In this document: positions 16,808 through 25,244 of the stretch, in pieces
How the letters are laid out: each line of letters starts with the position of its first letter
How positions within the stretch are numbered: the stretch's first letter is position 1
From: SZAS-79 sp964599095
GTDB lineage: Bacteria > Pseudomonadota > Gammaproteobacteria > Burkholderiales > SG8-39
DNA length: 64,000 nucleotides
Assembly (NCBI GenBank): GCA_964599095.1
Contig: CAZREB010000006.1
Span: forward strand, 1-64,000
Reading direction: 5' to 3'
Made by a program: the position numbers and the translations under genes
Notes under the pieces: model-generated
Seen by the model: the letters and a program-made list of their open reading frames with translations, nothing else
Databases searched by the model: none
Told to the model about the DNA's origin: nothing

Positions 16808-17680
16808 TTGACCGAGCTGCGAATCCTTGCGGGGCGGGACCCCGCGACCGCCAAGCAGGCCGAGACCCGGCGCGCCATGCGCACGCTCGCCGTCTTCTGG
16901 CTCATTGCATTCCTGGCCTGGGGTATCGTCACGGCGCTTGCATGGCATTCCGAGCGCAGCCTCGGAAAGGCGTCGACCGTCACCGGTTATGCGCTCTTCG
17001 CCGTGGTTCTCGCGCTGGGATTCTTCAAGGCGCGAAAGCGCCTGCTGGTCCTTCCGCTCGGCACGGTCCGGGATTGGATGCGCGGGCATGTGGTACTCGG
17101 CGCGCTCGGTCTGGCGCTTTATTTCCAGCACACCGGCTCTGCGTGGCCCGAAGGGCGGTACGAGCAGGCGCTCGCAATCTTCTTCTACGCCGCAATGGCC
17201 TCCGGCGTCGTGGGTTACGTGCTCCAGCGCATCCTGCCGCATCGCCTGGCCGACCTCGAGGGCGAGGTCATCTACGAGCGCATCCCGGGCGAGCTCGCCG
17301 CCCTGCGCAGTGAGATCGAGGAGTTGATCGTGAACGCCGTCAGGGAGCTGGGATCGGACACGCTGGGCCGCTACTACACCGAATCGCTCGAGTGGTTCTT
17401 CTGGCGACCGCGATTCCTCGTCGGCCACGTCCTGGGCAGCGGCCGCAGCGCGGGCTGGATCCGCGGCCGCATCACTGCGCTGCGCCGATATCTCAACGAG
17501 GACGAACGCGCTTACCTCGCGAAGATCGAATCCATCGCATTGAGAAAGAACAGGCTTGACGCGCACTATGCGTTGCAAGGCGTCCTCAAGTTCTGGCTCT
17601 TCGTCCACGTACCCGCGTCGGTGTTGCTGATCCTGCTCGCCTGCTGGCACTTACTGGTCGTCAACATCTACGCGCGATGA
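16808..17680 (+). CDS. Polytopic membrane protein with paired His residues, probable di-haem b subunit
   Basis: This 290-residue protein has hydrophobic helices near residues 25-45, 60-80, 93-110, 118-140 and 260-285. H94/H108 and H267/H281 are each 14 residues apart within helices (GHVVLGALGLALYFQH; HVPASVLLILLACWH), the spacing used by cytochrome b proteins to hold two stacked haems. A soluble loop of about 110 residues separates the pairs. It probably transfers electrons across the inner membrane between the CNB-ferredoxin and the periplasmic multihaem cytochromes. The TTG start sits 6 bases after the upstream stop, and its stop overlaps the next ATG. No exact family was recognised. Confidence 0.75.
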   Translation: MTELRILAGRDPATAKQAETRRAMRTLAVFWLIAFLAWGIVTALAWHSERSLGKASTVTGYALFAVVLALGFFKARKRLLVLPLGTVRDWMRGHVVLGALGLALYFQHTGSAWPEGRYEQALAIFFYAAMASGVVGYVLQRILPHRLADLEGEVIYERIPGELAALRSEIEELIVNAVRELGSDTLGRYYTESLEWFFWRPRFLVGHVLGSGRSAGWIRGRITALRRYLNEDERAYLAKIESIALRKNRLDAHYALQGVLKFWLFVHVPASVLLILLACWHLLVVNIYAR

Positions 17681-19512
17681 GCGACCGGGAACGATTCGGG
17701 CACAAGATCAGCGCCTACGAAAGGCCCGACCAGCCTTTGCGCTGCGGCCGCGGCGGCCTCTGGAAGAAGCCCTGCTGGCAAGGCCCGGATGCCAATGGCG
17801 CCTGCGGCGGGGCTTCCGAGTGTGCTCCGGCGAAGATAGGCGACCGTTGGGAATGCCGCCGGCCCAGGCGCGCCGGGGGCACTTGTGCAGAGGGCCCCCT
17901 CCCGGACGGCCAATGCGGGCGATGCCACGCGCCGTGCGCGCCGCGCATGAGCACCCGGTCGATGCGCGCGCGCATCTCGGCAATTGCCGCGCTGGCACTT
18001 CTCGTGCTCCTCATCATCGGGATCGATCCCCGTTCAAGTTCGGTGGCAAGTTCGGCGGCGCTCGATGCGGGCAATCTCACCAGCGTGCATGCCGGCTTCA
18101 CCCGTGACCAGGGATGCAAGGCCTGCCACGAAAGCCACGCAATGGACGCGGGCAGCTGGCTGCTTGCCGCATTTCGCTCCAACGACCCCAGCCCCGGCTG
18201 CCTCGGCTGCCATGATTTCACCGGTCCGGTCATGAAGGCCCACAACCGCGAGCCCAAGGAAGCCTCCGCGTCTCGGGAAATCTCCTGCGCGAGTTGTCAC
18301 ACCGAGCACAAAGGGCCGACGGCGAGGATCGCGCAGGTTCCCGATTTCGCCTGCGCGAATTGCCACCAGAAGTCCTTCGACAATTTCGTTGCCGGGCACC
18401 CTGCCTTTCCCAAAGGGTACCCATACACGAAACCCGGGACGATCTATTTCGACCATGCAAAGCACCTGAAGGACTATTTCACCGATCCCAAGCGCACCAA
18501 GGGGGCCGACCGGGACGCCAAGTTCGCCGAGGTCGCGCGCGCCAAGTGCACGGCGTGCCACGCCGTCGAGAACGCAACCCGCGAAGTGAAACCCAGGCTG
18601 TACAAGGAGATCTGCGCCGGATGCCACGATGCGCAGATAGCAAAACGTGAGCTGGTCCTGTTCGAGCCCGAGAAAGTCACGGCCGCGGCGTCCATGCTGC
18701 TCGGCCTGGATAAGGACGGGGACGAAGATGCGGCCAAGCAGCAGTTGTCGCGAATGTGGGCTTCCATGGCACGCAACGGCATCGATGCCCTCCTCGAATT
18801 GGCGCCCGCCCCGCCCAAGGCCACTGCCAGGGTGGCGCCCGACGCCTTGTTCGCAGGCCTCGGGAGCCCGCTGGTCCGCGACACCGGCGCGGCCTGGTCG
18901 TCCGGCCGGTCGTTGTCCGCGTCAGGCGCTGCGGCCGGCAAGGCCGGCTGGGCAACCGGCGAGAACTCCGAAGGCAATCCTGCGCTCATGTACAGGGCAT
19001 CGGGACACGCCGACCCGGTACTCAAGGCGTGGATCGAATCGCTTCGCATCGCACTCCAGGGCAGGGACGGTGCACGACGCGCGCTTGCGAAGGAGGCGAT
19101 CAACGATTTCCTGGACAGCCAGACTGGGCCCGGCGCATGCGGCAAATGCCATTCGTCGGCGCTACGTGCGGTCTCGGCGGAGGGGACTTCGGCGGCCTGG
19201 GGCTACACCGGAACCGCTTCGAGGCCCCTCACCCGGTACACGCACGCAAAGCATCTCGGGCTGGTTGACCCGGACGCAGGATGTATCGCTTGCCACGAGC
19301 TGAATGCCTCTTCGAAATACGCAAAGTTCTTCACTGCCAAGGCGTCGACCAAGCCGGCGTACGAGAGCAATTTCGCGGATATCCGCAAAGAGACCTGTAT
19401 TGAGTGCCACAGAGACGGTCAGGTAAACTCGTCGTGTCAGGCGTGTCACGCATATCACATGGCGCACAGGTTCAACCTGGGCTTCAGACAGAAAGGGGGA
19501 GCACCGAAATGA
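17677..19512 (+). CDS. Membrane-anchored decahaem cytochrome c with Cys-rich N-terminal domain
   Basis: This 611-residue protein begins with about 90 residues holding nine Cys (23, 33, 43, 49, 60, 70, 80, 83, 87), followed by one membrane helix (about 97-116, AIAALALLVLLIIGI). Ten CXXCH sites come after the helix (CKACH, CLGCH, CASCH, CANCH, CTACH, CAGCH, CGKCH, CIACH, CIECH, CQACH). They fall in two groups of six and four around a linker of about 190 residues without haem. The N-terminal head lies before the anchor and so should be cytoplasmic. Its single CGRCH is therefore unlikely to be haemylated and may bind metal or an Fe-S cluster. Start and stop overlap both neighbours by ATGA, showing tight co-translation. 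Confidence 0.9.
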   Translation: MSDRERFGHKISAYERPDQPLRCGRGGLWKKPCWQGPDANGACGGASECAPAKIGDRWECRRPRRAGGTCAEGPLPDGQCGRCHAPCAPRMSTRSMRARISAIAALALLVLLIIGIDPRSSSVASSAALDAGNLTSVHAGFTRDQGCKACHESHAMDAGSWLLAAFRSNDPSPGCLGCHDFTGPVMKAHNREPKEASASREISCASCHTEHKGPTARIAQVPDFACANCHQKSFDNFVAGHPAFPKGYPYTKPGTIYFDHAKHLKDYFTDPKRTKGADRDAKFAEVARAKCTACHAVENATREVKPRLYKEICAGCHDAQIAKRELVLFEPEKVTAAASMLLGLDKDGDEDAAKQQLSRMWASMARNGIDALLELAPAPPKATARVAPDALFAGLGSPLVRDTGAAWSSGRSLSASGAAAGKAGWATGENSEGNPALMYRASGHADPVLKAWIESLRIALQGRDGARRALAKEAINDFLDSQTGPGACGKCHSSALRAVSAEGTSAAWGYTGTASRPLTRYTHAKHLGLVDPDAGCIACHELNASSKYAKFFTAKASTKPAYESNFADIRKETCIECHRDGQVNSSCQACHAYHMAHRFNLGFRQKGGAPK

Positions 19513-21305
19513 CCTTAACGCCCGGCCGCGAAGGCGCGCCCGCGCGCCTGCTGCAATTTGCCGCACGCCTGTGCTTCGCCGTTTGCCTGGTCCTTTGCCT
19601 CTCCAATCAGGCGGACGCCCAGAGAAAGCCGCGCGCCGCGGCCCCGGCCGGGTCGGCTGACCCGCACGCCAAGGTGCTTGAAGAGGACAAGTACCCGAGC
19701 GCAGGCAAGTGCAAGGCGTGCCATGCCCAGATCTACGACGAGTGGCGAAGCTCCAACCACGCGTATGCCGGGATCTCCCCGATGTTCCACAAGTTCGAGC
19801 AGAGGATCAGCGAACTCGCCCCGACGATCGGGTCGTTCTGCGTCCGCTGCCACATGAGCGTAGGAACCGCGCAGGGAGAAGACCGGGCGCTGCCGCTCTG
19901 GAAGCGCAGCCAGGTGTCGCGCGAAGGAGTGACCTGCATCAGTTGCCACCGCGTGACCGAGGAATACTCCAAGGCCAACGGGGAAAGGCGCATCGAGCCG
20001 GGCACGATTCACGATCCTGTGTATGGGCCTTTCGACGGTGATGGCGTCGCGGAAGTGGTCAAGAATCCCGCGAAGTACAGGGTGGCGACGAGCGAGTCGG
20101 CGCGCGGCACCAAGATCCACAACAGCGCATTCAAGTTCGAGCAGATCTCGAAGTCGGAGTTCTGCGTGTCCTGCCACCAGGTCGCGGTCAACGTCGGGAT
20201 CAAGCTGGAGGTGGTCTGGGACCAGTACCGCTCCTCACCCGCGAGGGAACAGGGAATCACGTGCCAGGACTGCCACATGGGCAAGATTCCCGGCAAGCCG
20301 GAGGGCTATGCCACCGGCCCGGCGGCAAAGATAGGCAACCAGGCCGTAAATTCGCAACGCAAGCGTTCCAACCATGCGTTTTACGGCCCCGGCTACCCGA
20401 TCGCCCACCCGGGGATCTTCCCGCACAACGAGAACGCCGAGAAATGGGGCATGGAGGACTGGCTGAAGTTCGACTACCGCGCCAAGTGGGGCAGCGAGGA
20501 TTTCGAACGCGACGTCAAGGCCGGCAAGCTCAAGGTGAAATTCCCGGCAGCCTGGGCGGATGCCGCGGATCGCGCGAGCGCCTGGGAAGTGGTCCAGGAA
20601 AACCTCGAAGCGATCGAGAAGAAGAAAGCGCAACGCAAGCAGGTCATGGAGAACGGCTCGCGCATCGACGGGCCGTATTTCGCATCCGAACTCAAGGCAG
20701 GGCAGCCTCTGCAGTTCTCGTACAAGGTCACCAACACGGATCCGGGCCACAACCTGCCGTCCGGATCCCTGGGGGCGCAGCCCGAGATCTGGCTCAACGT
20801 GGCCCTCATCGGGCCGGACGGCAAGCGCCTCTGGGAGAGCGGTTATCTCGATTCCATCGGCGACATGGCCGACCTGCACTCGCTCGACGTGCGCGCCGGC
20901 AAGATCGCCCATGACGACCAGTTGTTCAACCTGCAGACCAAGTTCCTGACGACCAACATCAAGGGCACCGAGCGCGAAATGTACCTGCCGGTCAACTTCG
21001 ACATCGACCAGATCCCTTTCCTGCGACCGCCGTCCCAGCCGGTGTCCGTGATGAATCATCCGCCCTTCGTGCGCATGGAGCAGCGGTCCATCCCGCCGCT
21101 CGGGAACCGCGTGGCGAACTACACGGTACCTGCCGGGCTCGTGACGGCGCCGGGCAAGTACAAGCTCGCGGTCAGGCTGCGCAGCCGGGCCGAGCCGATC
21201 TACTTCATGCGCTTTGTAGGCGCAACGACCGACATGGAAAGGTCCATGAACGAATGGATGCTCGACATCCATCCGTACAGCGTCGAGTTCGAGGTGAAGA
21301 AATGA
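19509..21305 (+). CDS. Periplasmic pentahaem cytochrome c (c554-like family)
   Basis: This 598-residue protein has a signal peptide (ARLCFAVCLVLCLSNQADAQ). Five haem sites are at CKACH (68-72), CVRCH (111-115), CISCH (143-147), CVSCH (219-223) and CQDCH (252-256). The haem pattern and the HAGISPMFHKF-like surrounding recall cytochrome c554 and related multihaem oxidoreductases. The C-terminal half (about 300-598) has no haem and looks beta-rich (NLPSGSLGAQPEIWLNVALIG), perhaps a docking domain. Its ATG overlaps the decahaem stop and its stop overlaps the outer-membrane protein start. A long in-frame extension upstream was rejected because it lies inside the preceding gene. Confidence 0.88.
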   Translation: MTLTPGREGAPARLLQFAARLCFAVCLVLCLSNQADAQRKPRAAAPAGSADPHAKVLEEDKYPSAGKCKACHAQIYDEWRSSNHAYAGISPMFHKFEQRISELAPTIGSFCVRCHMSVGTAQGEDRALPLWKRSQVSREGVTCISCHRVTEEYSKANGERRIEPGTIHDPVYGPFDGDGVAEVVKNPAKYRVATSESARGTKIHNSAFKFEQISKSEFCVSCHQVAVNVGIKLEVVWDQYRSSPAREQGITCQDCHMGKIPGKPEGYATGPAAKIGNQAVNSQRKRSNHAFYGPGYPIAHPGIFPHNENAEKWGMEDWLKFDYRAKWGSEDFERDVKAGKLKVKFPAAWADAADRASAWEVVQENLEAIEKKKAQRKQVMENGSRIDGPYFASELKAGQPLQFSYKVTNTDPGHNLPSGSLGAQPEIWLNVALIGPDGKRLWESGYLDSIGDMADLHSLDVRAGKIAHDDQLFNLQTKFLTTNIKGTEREMYLPVNFDIDQIPFLRPPSQPVSVMNHPPFVRMEQRSIPPLGNRVANYTVPAGLVTAPGKYKLAVRLRSRAEPIYFMRFVGATTDMERSMNEWMLDIHPYSVEFEVKK

Positions 21306-22825
21306 GCGCCGGCAAAATGGGTCTCCTCCTCCGTGCAGTCCGGATCCTTGCCATCGCAGCGGTGTGCGCAGGATTGCAGCCCGCCCTCGCGGCAGGCGAA
21401 GGAGGCAAGCCGGAGATGTCTCCCGACGCGAAAGCCGTGCCGCACAAGGAAGACGCGTTCGGTGCCGACCCGTCCTACGAAAGCAAGGCGTACAGCGACG
21501 AGGACCAGGCAAGGATCTACGGGGGCAAGTTCCAGGTCCAGAATCCGCGCCCGATGCTGGAATGGGGCAGGCCCATCTACCAGAGCGGTCCGCTGCAGAA
21601 GTCGGGCACCGGCATGGGGGAGAAGAACCCCGTCTCGCATGCGTTCTCGATCTACGGGGACTGGCGCACGGCCGTCGCGCGCAACGTCAATGGCGGCGCG
21701 CGGACCTCGGTCCTCGCCACCCGGCTGAACCTGGACGTGGACTACCGCTTCACGTCGACCGAAAGGGTCCACGCGTTTTTCCGTCCGCTGGACAACGTGT
21801 CCGAATTCACCCGTTGCGAATTCCAGAACAACCGCTCACGCGATTGCACCGCGCGGCTCGACATGAAAGCCGACGCGCTGTTCTTCGAGGGCGACCTGGG
21901 TGCGATGGTGAGCGGCTGGACCGGGAACTACCAGAAATTCGACCTCGCTTTCGCAGCCGGAAAGATGCCGCTGCTGTTCCAGAATGGCGTGTGGCTGGAA
22001 GACGCGATCACCGGCGTGGCGGTGACCATCCCGGCGCGCAACAGCGCCGCGCTCGGCATCTCGAACATGGACATCACTTTTTTCACCGGGCAGAACGACG
22101 TCAATGCCGGCGGCGTGCGCGACAGGTTCGGGGCGCTCGCCAAGAACCACGTGAAGGTGTACGGCGTGACCGCCTTCATCGAGGCGAACCAAGGCTACTG
22201 GGAGGTCGGGTACGCGATGACCGACCCGCGCAACGAGTTGTCCGACCAGCAATACCAGAACCTGGGCATCGCCTTCACGCGAAGGTACGGGGGCTGGCTG
22301 TCCAACAGCGTCAGGCTGATCCACTCCTTCGGCCAGCGGCCGAATGCGCCCACGCCGGCAACGGCGAACGGCACGCTGCTCCTGGTCGAGAACTCGTTCG
22401 TGACCAGCCGCCCGTCGACACTGGTCCCGTACCTCAACCTGTTTGTCGGATCGGGCAACCCCCAGTCGGTGGCGCGCGCCGTCGACGCCGGCGGGATCCT
22501 CAAGAACACCGGCATCAACTTCGAGACGGACGGGCTCACCGGGTATCCCAAGCTGAACGACACCGGCAACAACACCTATGGCGGTGCGCTGGGAGTGCAG
22601 TACCTGTTCTCGCTCGACCAGCAGCTCGTGTTCGAGATTGCCACCACCCAGCCACGCCACGACCCGGCAAGCCGCACCCTCGTAGGCCGTGAAGTGGGGC
22701 TGGGCGTGCGATACCAGCGCCCGCTCGACAAGGCATGGATCGTACGGTTCGATGCGATGATGGCCGATCGAGCCAACACCAGGGACCTGGCGGGCGTGCG
22801 GGTCGAATTGCGCCGCAAGTTCTGA
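21302..22825 (+). CDS. Outer-membrane beta-barrel protein of the multihaem operon
   Basis: This 507-residue protein has a signal peptide (ILAIAAVCAGLQPALAA). It then shows alternating amphipathic strands rich in aromatic residues (TRLNLDVDYRFTSTERVHAF; GALGVQYLFSLDQQLVFEIA) and ends in Phe, the usual outer-membrane assembly signal (RVELRRKF). It is shorter than MtrB/PioB-type porins and has no CXXC near the N-terminus. Position between two multihaem cytochromes and a reductase suggests that it sheathes a cytochrome or passes a small substrate through the outer membrane. Homology to a named porin family could not be established by eye. Confidence 0.75.
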   Translation: MSAGKMGLLLRAVRILAIAAVCAGLQPALAAGEGGKPEMSPDAKAVPHKEDAFGADPSYESKAYSDEDQARIYGGKFQVQNPRPMLEWGRPIYQSGPLQKSGTGMGEKNPVSHAFSIYGDWRTAVARNVNGGARTSVLATRLNLDVDYRFTSTERVHAFFRPLDNVSEFTRCEFQNNRSRDCTARLDMKADALFFEGDLGAMVSGWTGNYQKFDLAFAAGKMPLLFQNGVWLEDAITGVAVTIPARNSAALGISNMDITFFTGQNDVNAGGVRDRFGALAKNHVKVYGVTAFIEANQGYWEVGYAMTDPRNELSDQQYQNLGIAFTRRYGGWLSNSVRLIHSFGQRPNAPTPATANGTLLLVENSFVTSRPSTLVPYLNLFVGSGNPQSVARAVDAGGILKNTGINFETDGLTGYPKLNDTGNNTYGGALGVQYLFSLDQQLVFEIATTQPRHDPASRTLVGREVGLGVRYQRPLDKAWIVRFDAMMADRANTRDLAGVRVELRRKF

Positions 22826-22840
22826 GAAGCGAATCACCCG

Positions 22841-24112
22841 ATGCCGCTGGTCATCCATTCCTTCGCGCTGCTGGCCGCCATCCTTACGGGCGTTTACCTG
22901 GCGTTACTGATCCGGGGGGCCTACCAGCGCCAGGTTCGCCTGGGCCAAATGCATCGCGAGGAAAGCGCACTGCTCAAGGCGCGCCTCGAACTGATCGCAT
23001 CGCCGCTCGCACGGGCGGCCACCAACAAGGACCAGGCCGCCTGGTCCGGCTTCCGGAAGTTCCGCGTGGAGGGGAAGGTCCTCGAAGCCGAAGGATGCTG
23101 CTCCTTCTACCTGACGCCGCACGACGGGCGGCCGCTGCCGGCCTACCTGCCCGGCCAGTACCTCACTTTCCGCCTGCAGATTCCCGGCCAGCCGCGCGAA
23201 GTGACGCGGTGCTATTCGCTGTCGGACAGCCCGGACCATACCGACTACTACCGGGTGACCATCAAGCGCATTCCGGCGCCGCCCGGCGCGCCTGATGCAG
23301 CACCGGGCCTGGTCTCCAGTCATTTCCACGACCGGATCCAGGTTGGCGACATCCTCGATGTAAAGGCACCCAGCGGACACTTCCACCTCGAAGTCGACAG
23401 CCGTACTCCCGTGGTCCTTATCGGTGGCGGCATCGGCGTGACGCCCGCCTTGGCGATGCTCAACTACCTCGCCACGGCGCAGGGCAAGCGCGACGTCTGG
23501 TTCTTCTATGGCGTTCGCAACGGGCGCGAGCACATCCTGAAGGACTACCTGCGAGAGATTTCCGAGCAGAACCCGCACATACATGTGGTCGCCTGCTATT
23601 CGGACCCCCTGCCCACGGATCGGAAGGGCGAGGACTATCACTACGGCGAAAGGGTAAGCGTCGACCTCTTGAAGCGGTTGCTCGAAGTCAGCAATTTCGA
23701 TTTCTACGTCTGCGGCCCGCCGCCGATGATGGAGTCGCTGACCAAAGGGCTTTCGCAATGGGGCGTGCCCGATGAGCGGATCCACTTCGAGGCCTTCGGC
23801 CCCGCGTCGGTACGGAAGGTCGCGGCTGCGCCGGCCGCGGCCGGCGCAGCCGAGGCCTGCGAAGTCGTCTTTGCGCGCTCGAACAAGACCGTCAGCTGGA
23901 CGAGCGACATGGGCTCGCTGCTCGAACTGGCTGAAGCAAATGGGATCCACATAGACTCGGGCTGCCGGGCGGGAAGTTGCGGTACCTGCGTCACGGCGAT
24001 CCGCGACGGCAAGGTGGACTATCTTGGCGGAATCCCGGATTTCGATATCGAAAAAGGGAGCTGCCTGGCCTGTGTTGCGGTACCCAAAGGCACCCTGAGC
24101 CTGGACGCATGA
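22841..24112 (+). CDS. Membrane-anchored FAD/NAD(P) reductase with C-terminal [2Fe-2S] domain
   Basis: This 423-residue protein has an N-terminal membrane helix (residues 5-27). A ferredoxin-NADP reductase-type module follows, with FAD motif RCYSLSDSPD, nucleotide motif GGGIGVTPALAML, and CGPPPMM at the NAD(P) end. A plant-type [2Fe-2S] ferredoxin domain closes the protein (CRAGSCGTC plus a distal Cys in GSCLACV). The order FNR then ferredoxin is that of class IB reductases such as those of dioxygenase systems. Here the membrane anchor and context suggest NAD(P)H-linked electron exchange with the membrane part of the cytochrome system. Its stop is 1 base before the next gene. Confidence 0.9.
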   Translation: MPLVIHSFALLAAILTGVYLALLIRGAYQRQVRLGQMHREESALLKARLELIASPLARAATNKDQAAWSGFRKFRVEGKVLEAEGCCSFYLTPHDGRPLPAYLPGQYLTFRLQIPGQPREVTRCYSLSDSPDHTDYYRVTIKRIPAPPGAPDAAPGLVSSHFHDRIQVGDILDVKAPSGHFHLEVDSRTPVVLIGGGIGVTPALAMLNYLATAQGKRDVWFFYGVRNGREHILKDYLREISEQNPHIHVVACYSDPLPTDRKGEDYHYGERVSVDLLKRLLEVSNFDFYVCGPPPMMESLTKGLSQWGVPDERIHFEAFGPASVRKVAAAPAAAGAAEACEVVFARSNKTVSWTSDMGSLLELAEANGIHIDSGCRAGSCGTCVTAIRDGKVDYLGGIPDFDIEKGSCLACVAVPKGTLSLDA

Positions 24113-24113
24113 A

Positions 24114-25109
24114 ATGACAAGAGTGAGCAATGCCCAAGGCCTGCTGTTCGTGGAGATCTCCACTGAGGAATTGAAGCTGCAGGCGCCGGCGGTGAATACG
24201 CTGAAAGGCTGGTTCGGCAGCCAGCAGGTCGGCCAGATAAAGTCGCTCATCACGAATACCGTGAACGAGCAAAAGGGAGTCGTCACGCATACGGTCGGCG
24301 ACTCGATCCTCAGCAGCTTCGCTGACGCGGCTGCCGCGCTCGGGGCCGCGCTCGGGATCCAGCGGCGGGTGGCGAAAGCCCAGAACCCGGCCACCGGGAC
24401 CGTGGTCAAGGTGCGCATCGCAATTGCTTACGGGCCGGTAAGGGTGCTTGCGGGGAAGGTCTCGGGAGACACCGTGACTGCCGCCGGGATCCTGCTTGAG
24501 AAGGCGCAACCCGGCGAGATCCTCGCCGACCAGGCTACGCTCGACGCGGTGGGTTCGGCGAAGGACATGCGTTTCGAGACCTGCGGCGTGGTCGAAGGCA
24601 TCGCGGCTTATCGGGTCGTTTCGCTGGCGGCGGAGTCGCGACCCCCGGCGCCGACGCCGCGGCCGCTCGCAGACACCGCGACCCTGCCCGGGACCATGGT
24701 GTCGTCGGCGGGTACGAACCCGGTCGCCGAAAGCAGACCGGCGATGGTCGCAACGGCTCCAGGTGCGCCGGCTCCTGCAGCAATAGCGCTCACGCACGGT
24801 GGCGCCGAACGCAGATTCGGCCCCGCCGACGGCGAGGTCCTGATGGGCCGCGGGAAGGACGTGCATGTCACGGTCCCCGAGATCCATGTCTCGCGCAAGC
24901 ACGCCAAGATCGTCTGGGAGGACGGGCAGCCCTACCTGGTCAACCTCAGCCAGAATGGGACCTGCGTTCGCATCCGGAGCACCGGTCGCGAGAACACCTG
25001 CATGGGAAAGTTCCTGCTCCAGGAAGCCGGTGAAATCGCCCTGTGCAGCCACTTCAGCCAGATTGCGTCGCCCGCGGAGATCATCGGTTTCGCCTTGGTG
25101 GCGAAATAG
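24114..25109 (+). CDS. Degenerate class III cyclase-like domain with C-terminal FHA domain
   Basis: This 331-residue cytosolic protein aligns by pattern with the cyclase-FHA protein at 3594-4478, but key residues are altered. The first metal Asp is Glu (FVEIS), the base-recognition Lys is His (THTVGDS), and the Asn/Arg of the transition-state motif are Thr and Leu (DTVTAAGILLEKA). Only the second metal Asp is kept. It is therefore probably a non-catalytic regulatory domain. A Pro/Ala linker leads to a clear FHA domain from about residue 235 (LMGRGKDVHV, SRKHAKIVW, NLSQNGT). One base separates it from the reductase gene, so it belongs to the electron-transfer operon and may link phospho-signals to it. 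Confidence 0.82.
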   Translation: MTRVSNAQGLLFVEISTEELKLQAPAVNTLKGWFGSQQVGQIKSLITNTVNEQKGVVTHTVGDSILSSFADAAAALGAALGIQRRVAKAQNPATGTVVKVRIAIAYGPVRVLAGKVSGDTVTAAGILLEKAQPGEILADQATLDAVGSAKDMRFETCGVVEGIAAYRVVSLAAESRPPAPTPRPLADTATLPGTMVSSAGTNPVAESRPAMVATAPGAPAPAAIALTHGGAERRFGPADGEVLMGRGKDVHVTVPEIHVSRKHAKIVWEDGQPYLVNLSQNGTCVRIRSTGRENTCMGKFLLQEAGEIALCSHFSQIASPAEIIGFALVAK

Positions 25110-25244
25110 CCCCGGGCGCGAATCTCTGCGCGCCAGGCGACCTTCGATGCGCATTGCCAGTCAGTAGCGATACACTGGCGTGATTGCCGGCCCACGACCC
25201 TGGGAGAACCCGGCAGGAAGCATGCGGAGCCGTGTAAAGAAACG

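Noticed and set aside
14089..22825. MtrCAB/MtoAB-type porin-cytochrome conduit
   Set aside because: The decahaem protein has an inner-membrane anchor and is about twice as long as MtrA. The barrel is about 507 residues, shorter than MtrB/PioB, and lacks an N-terminal CXXC.
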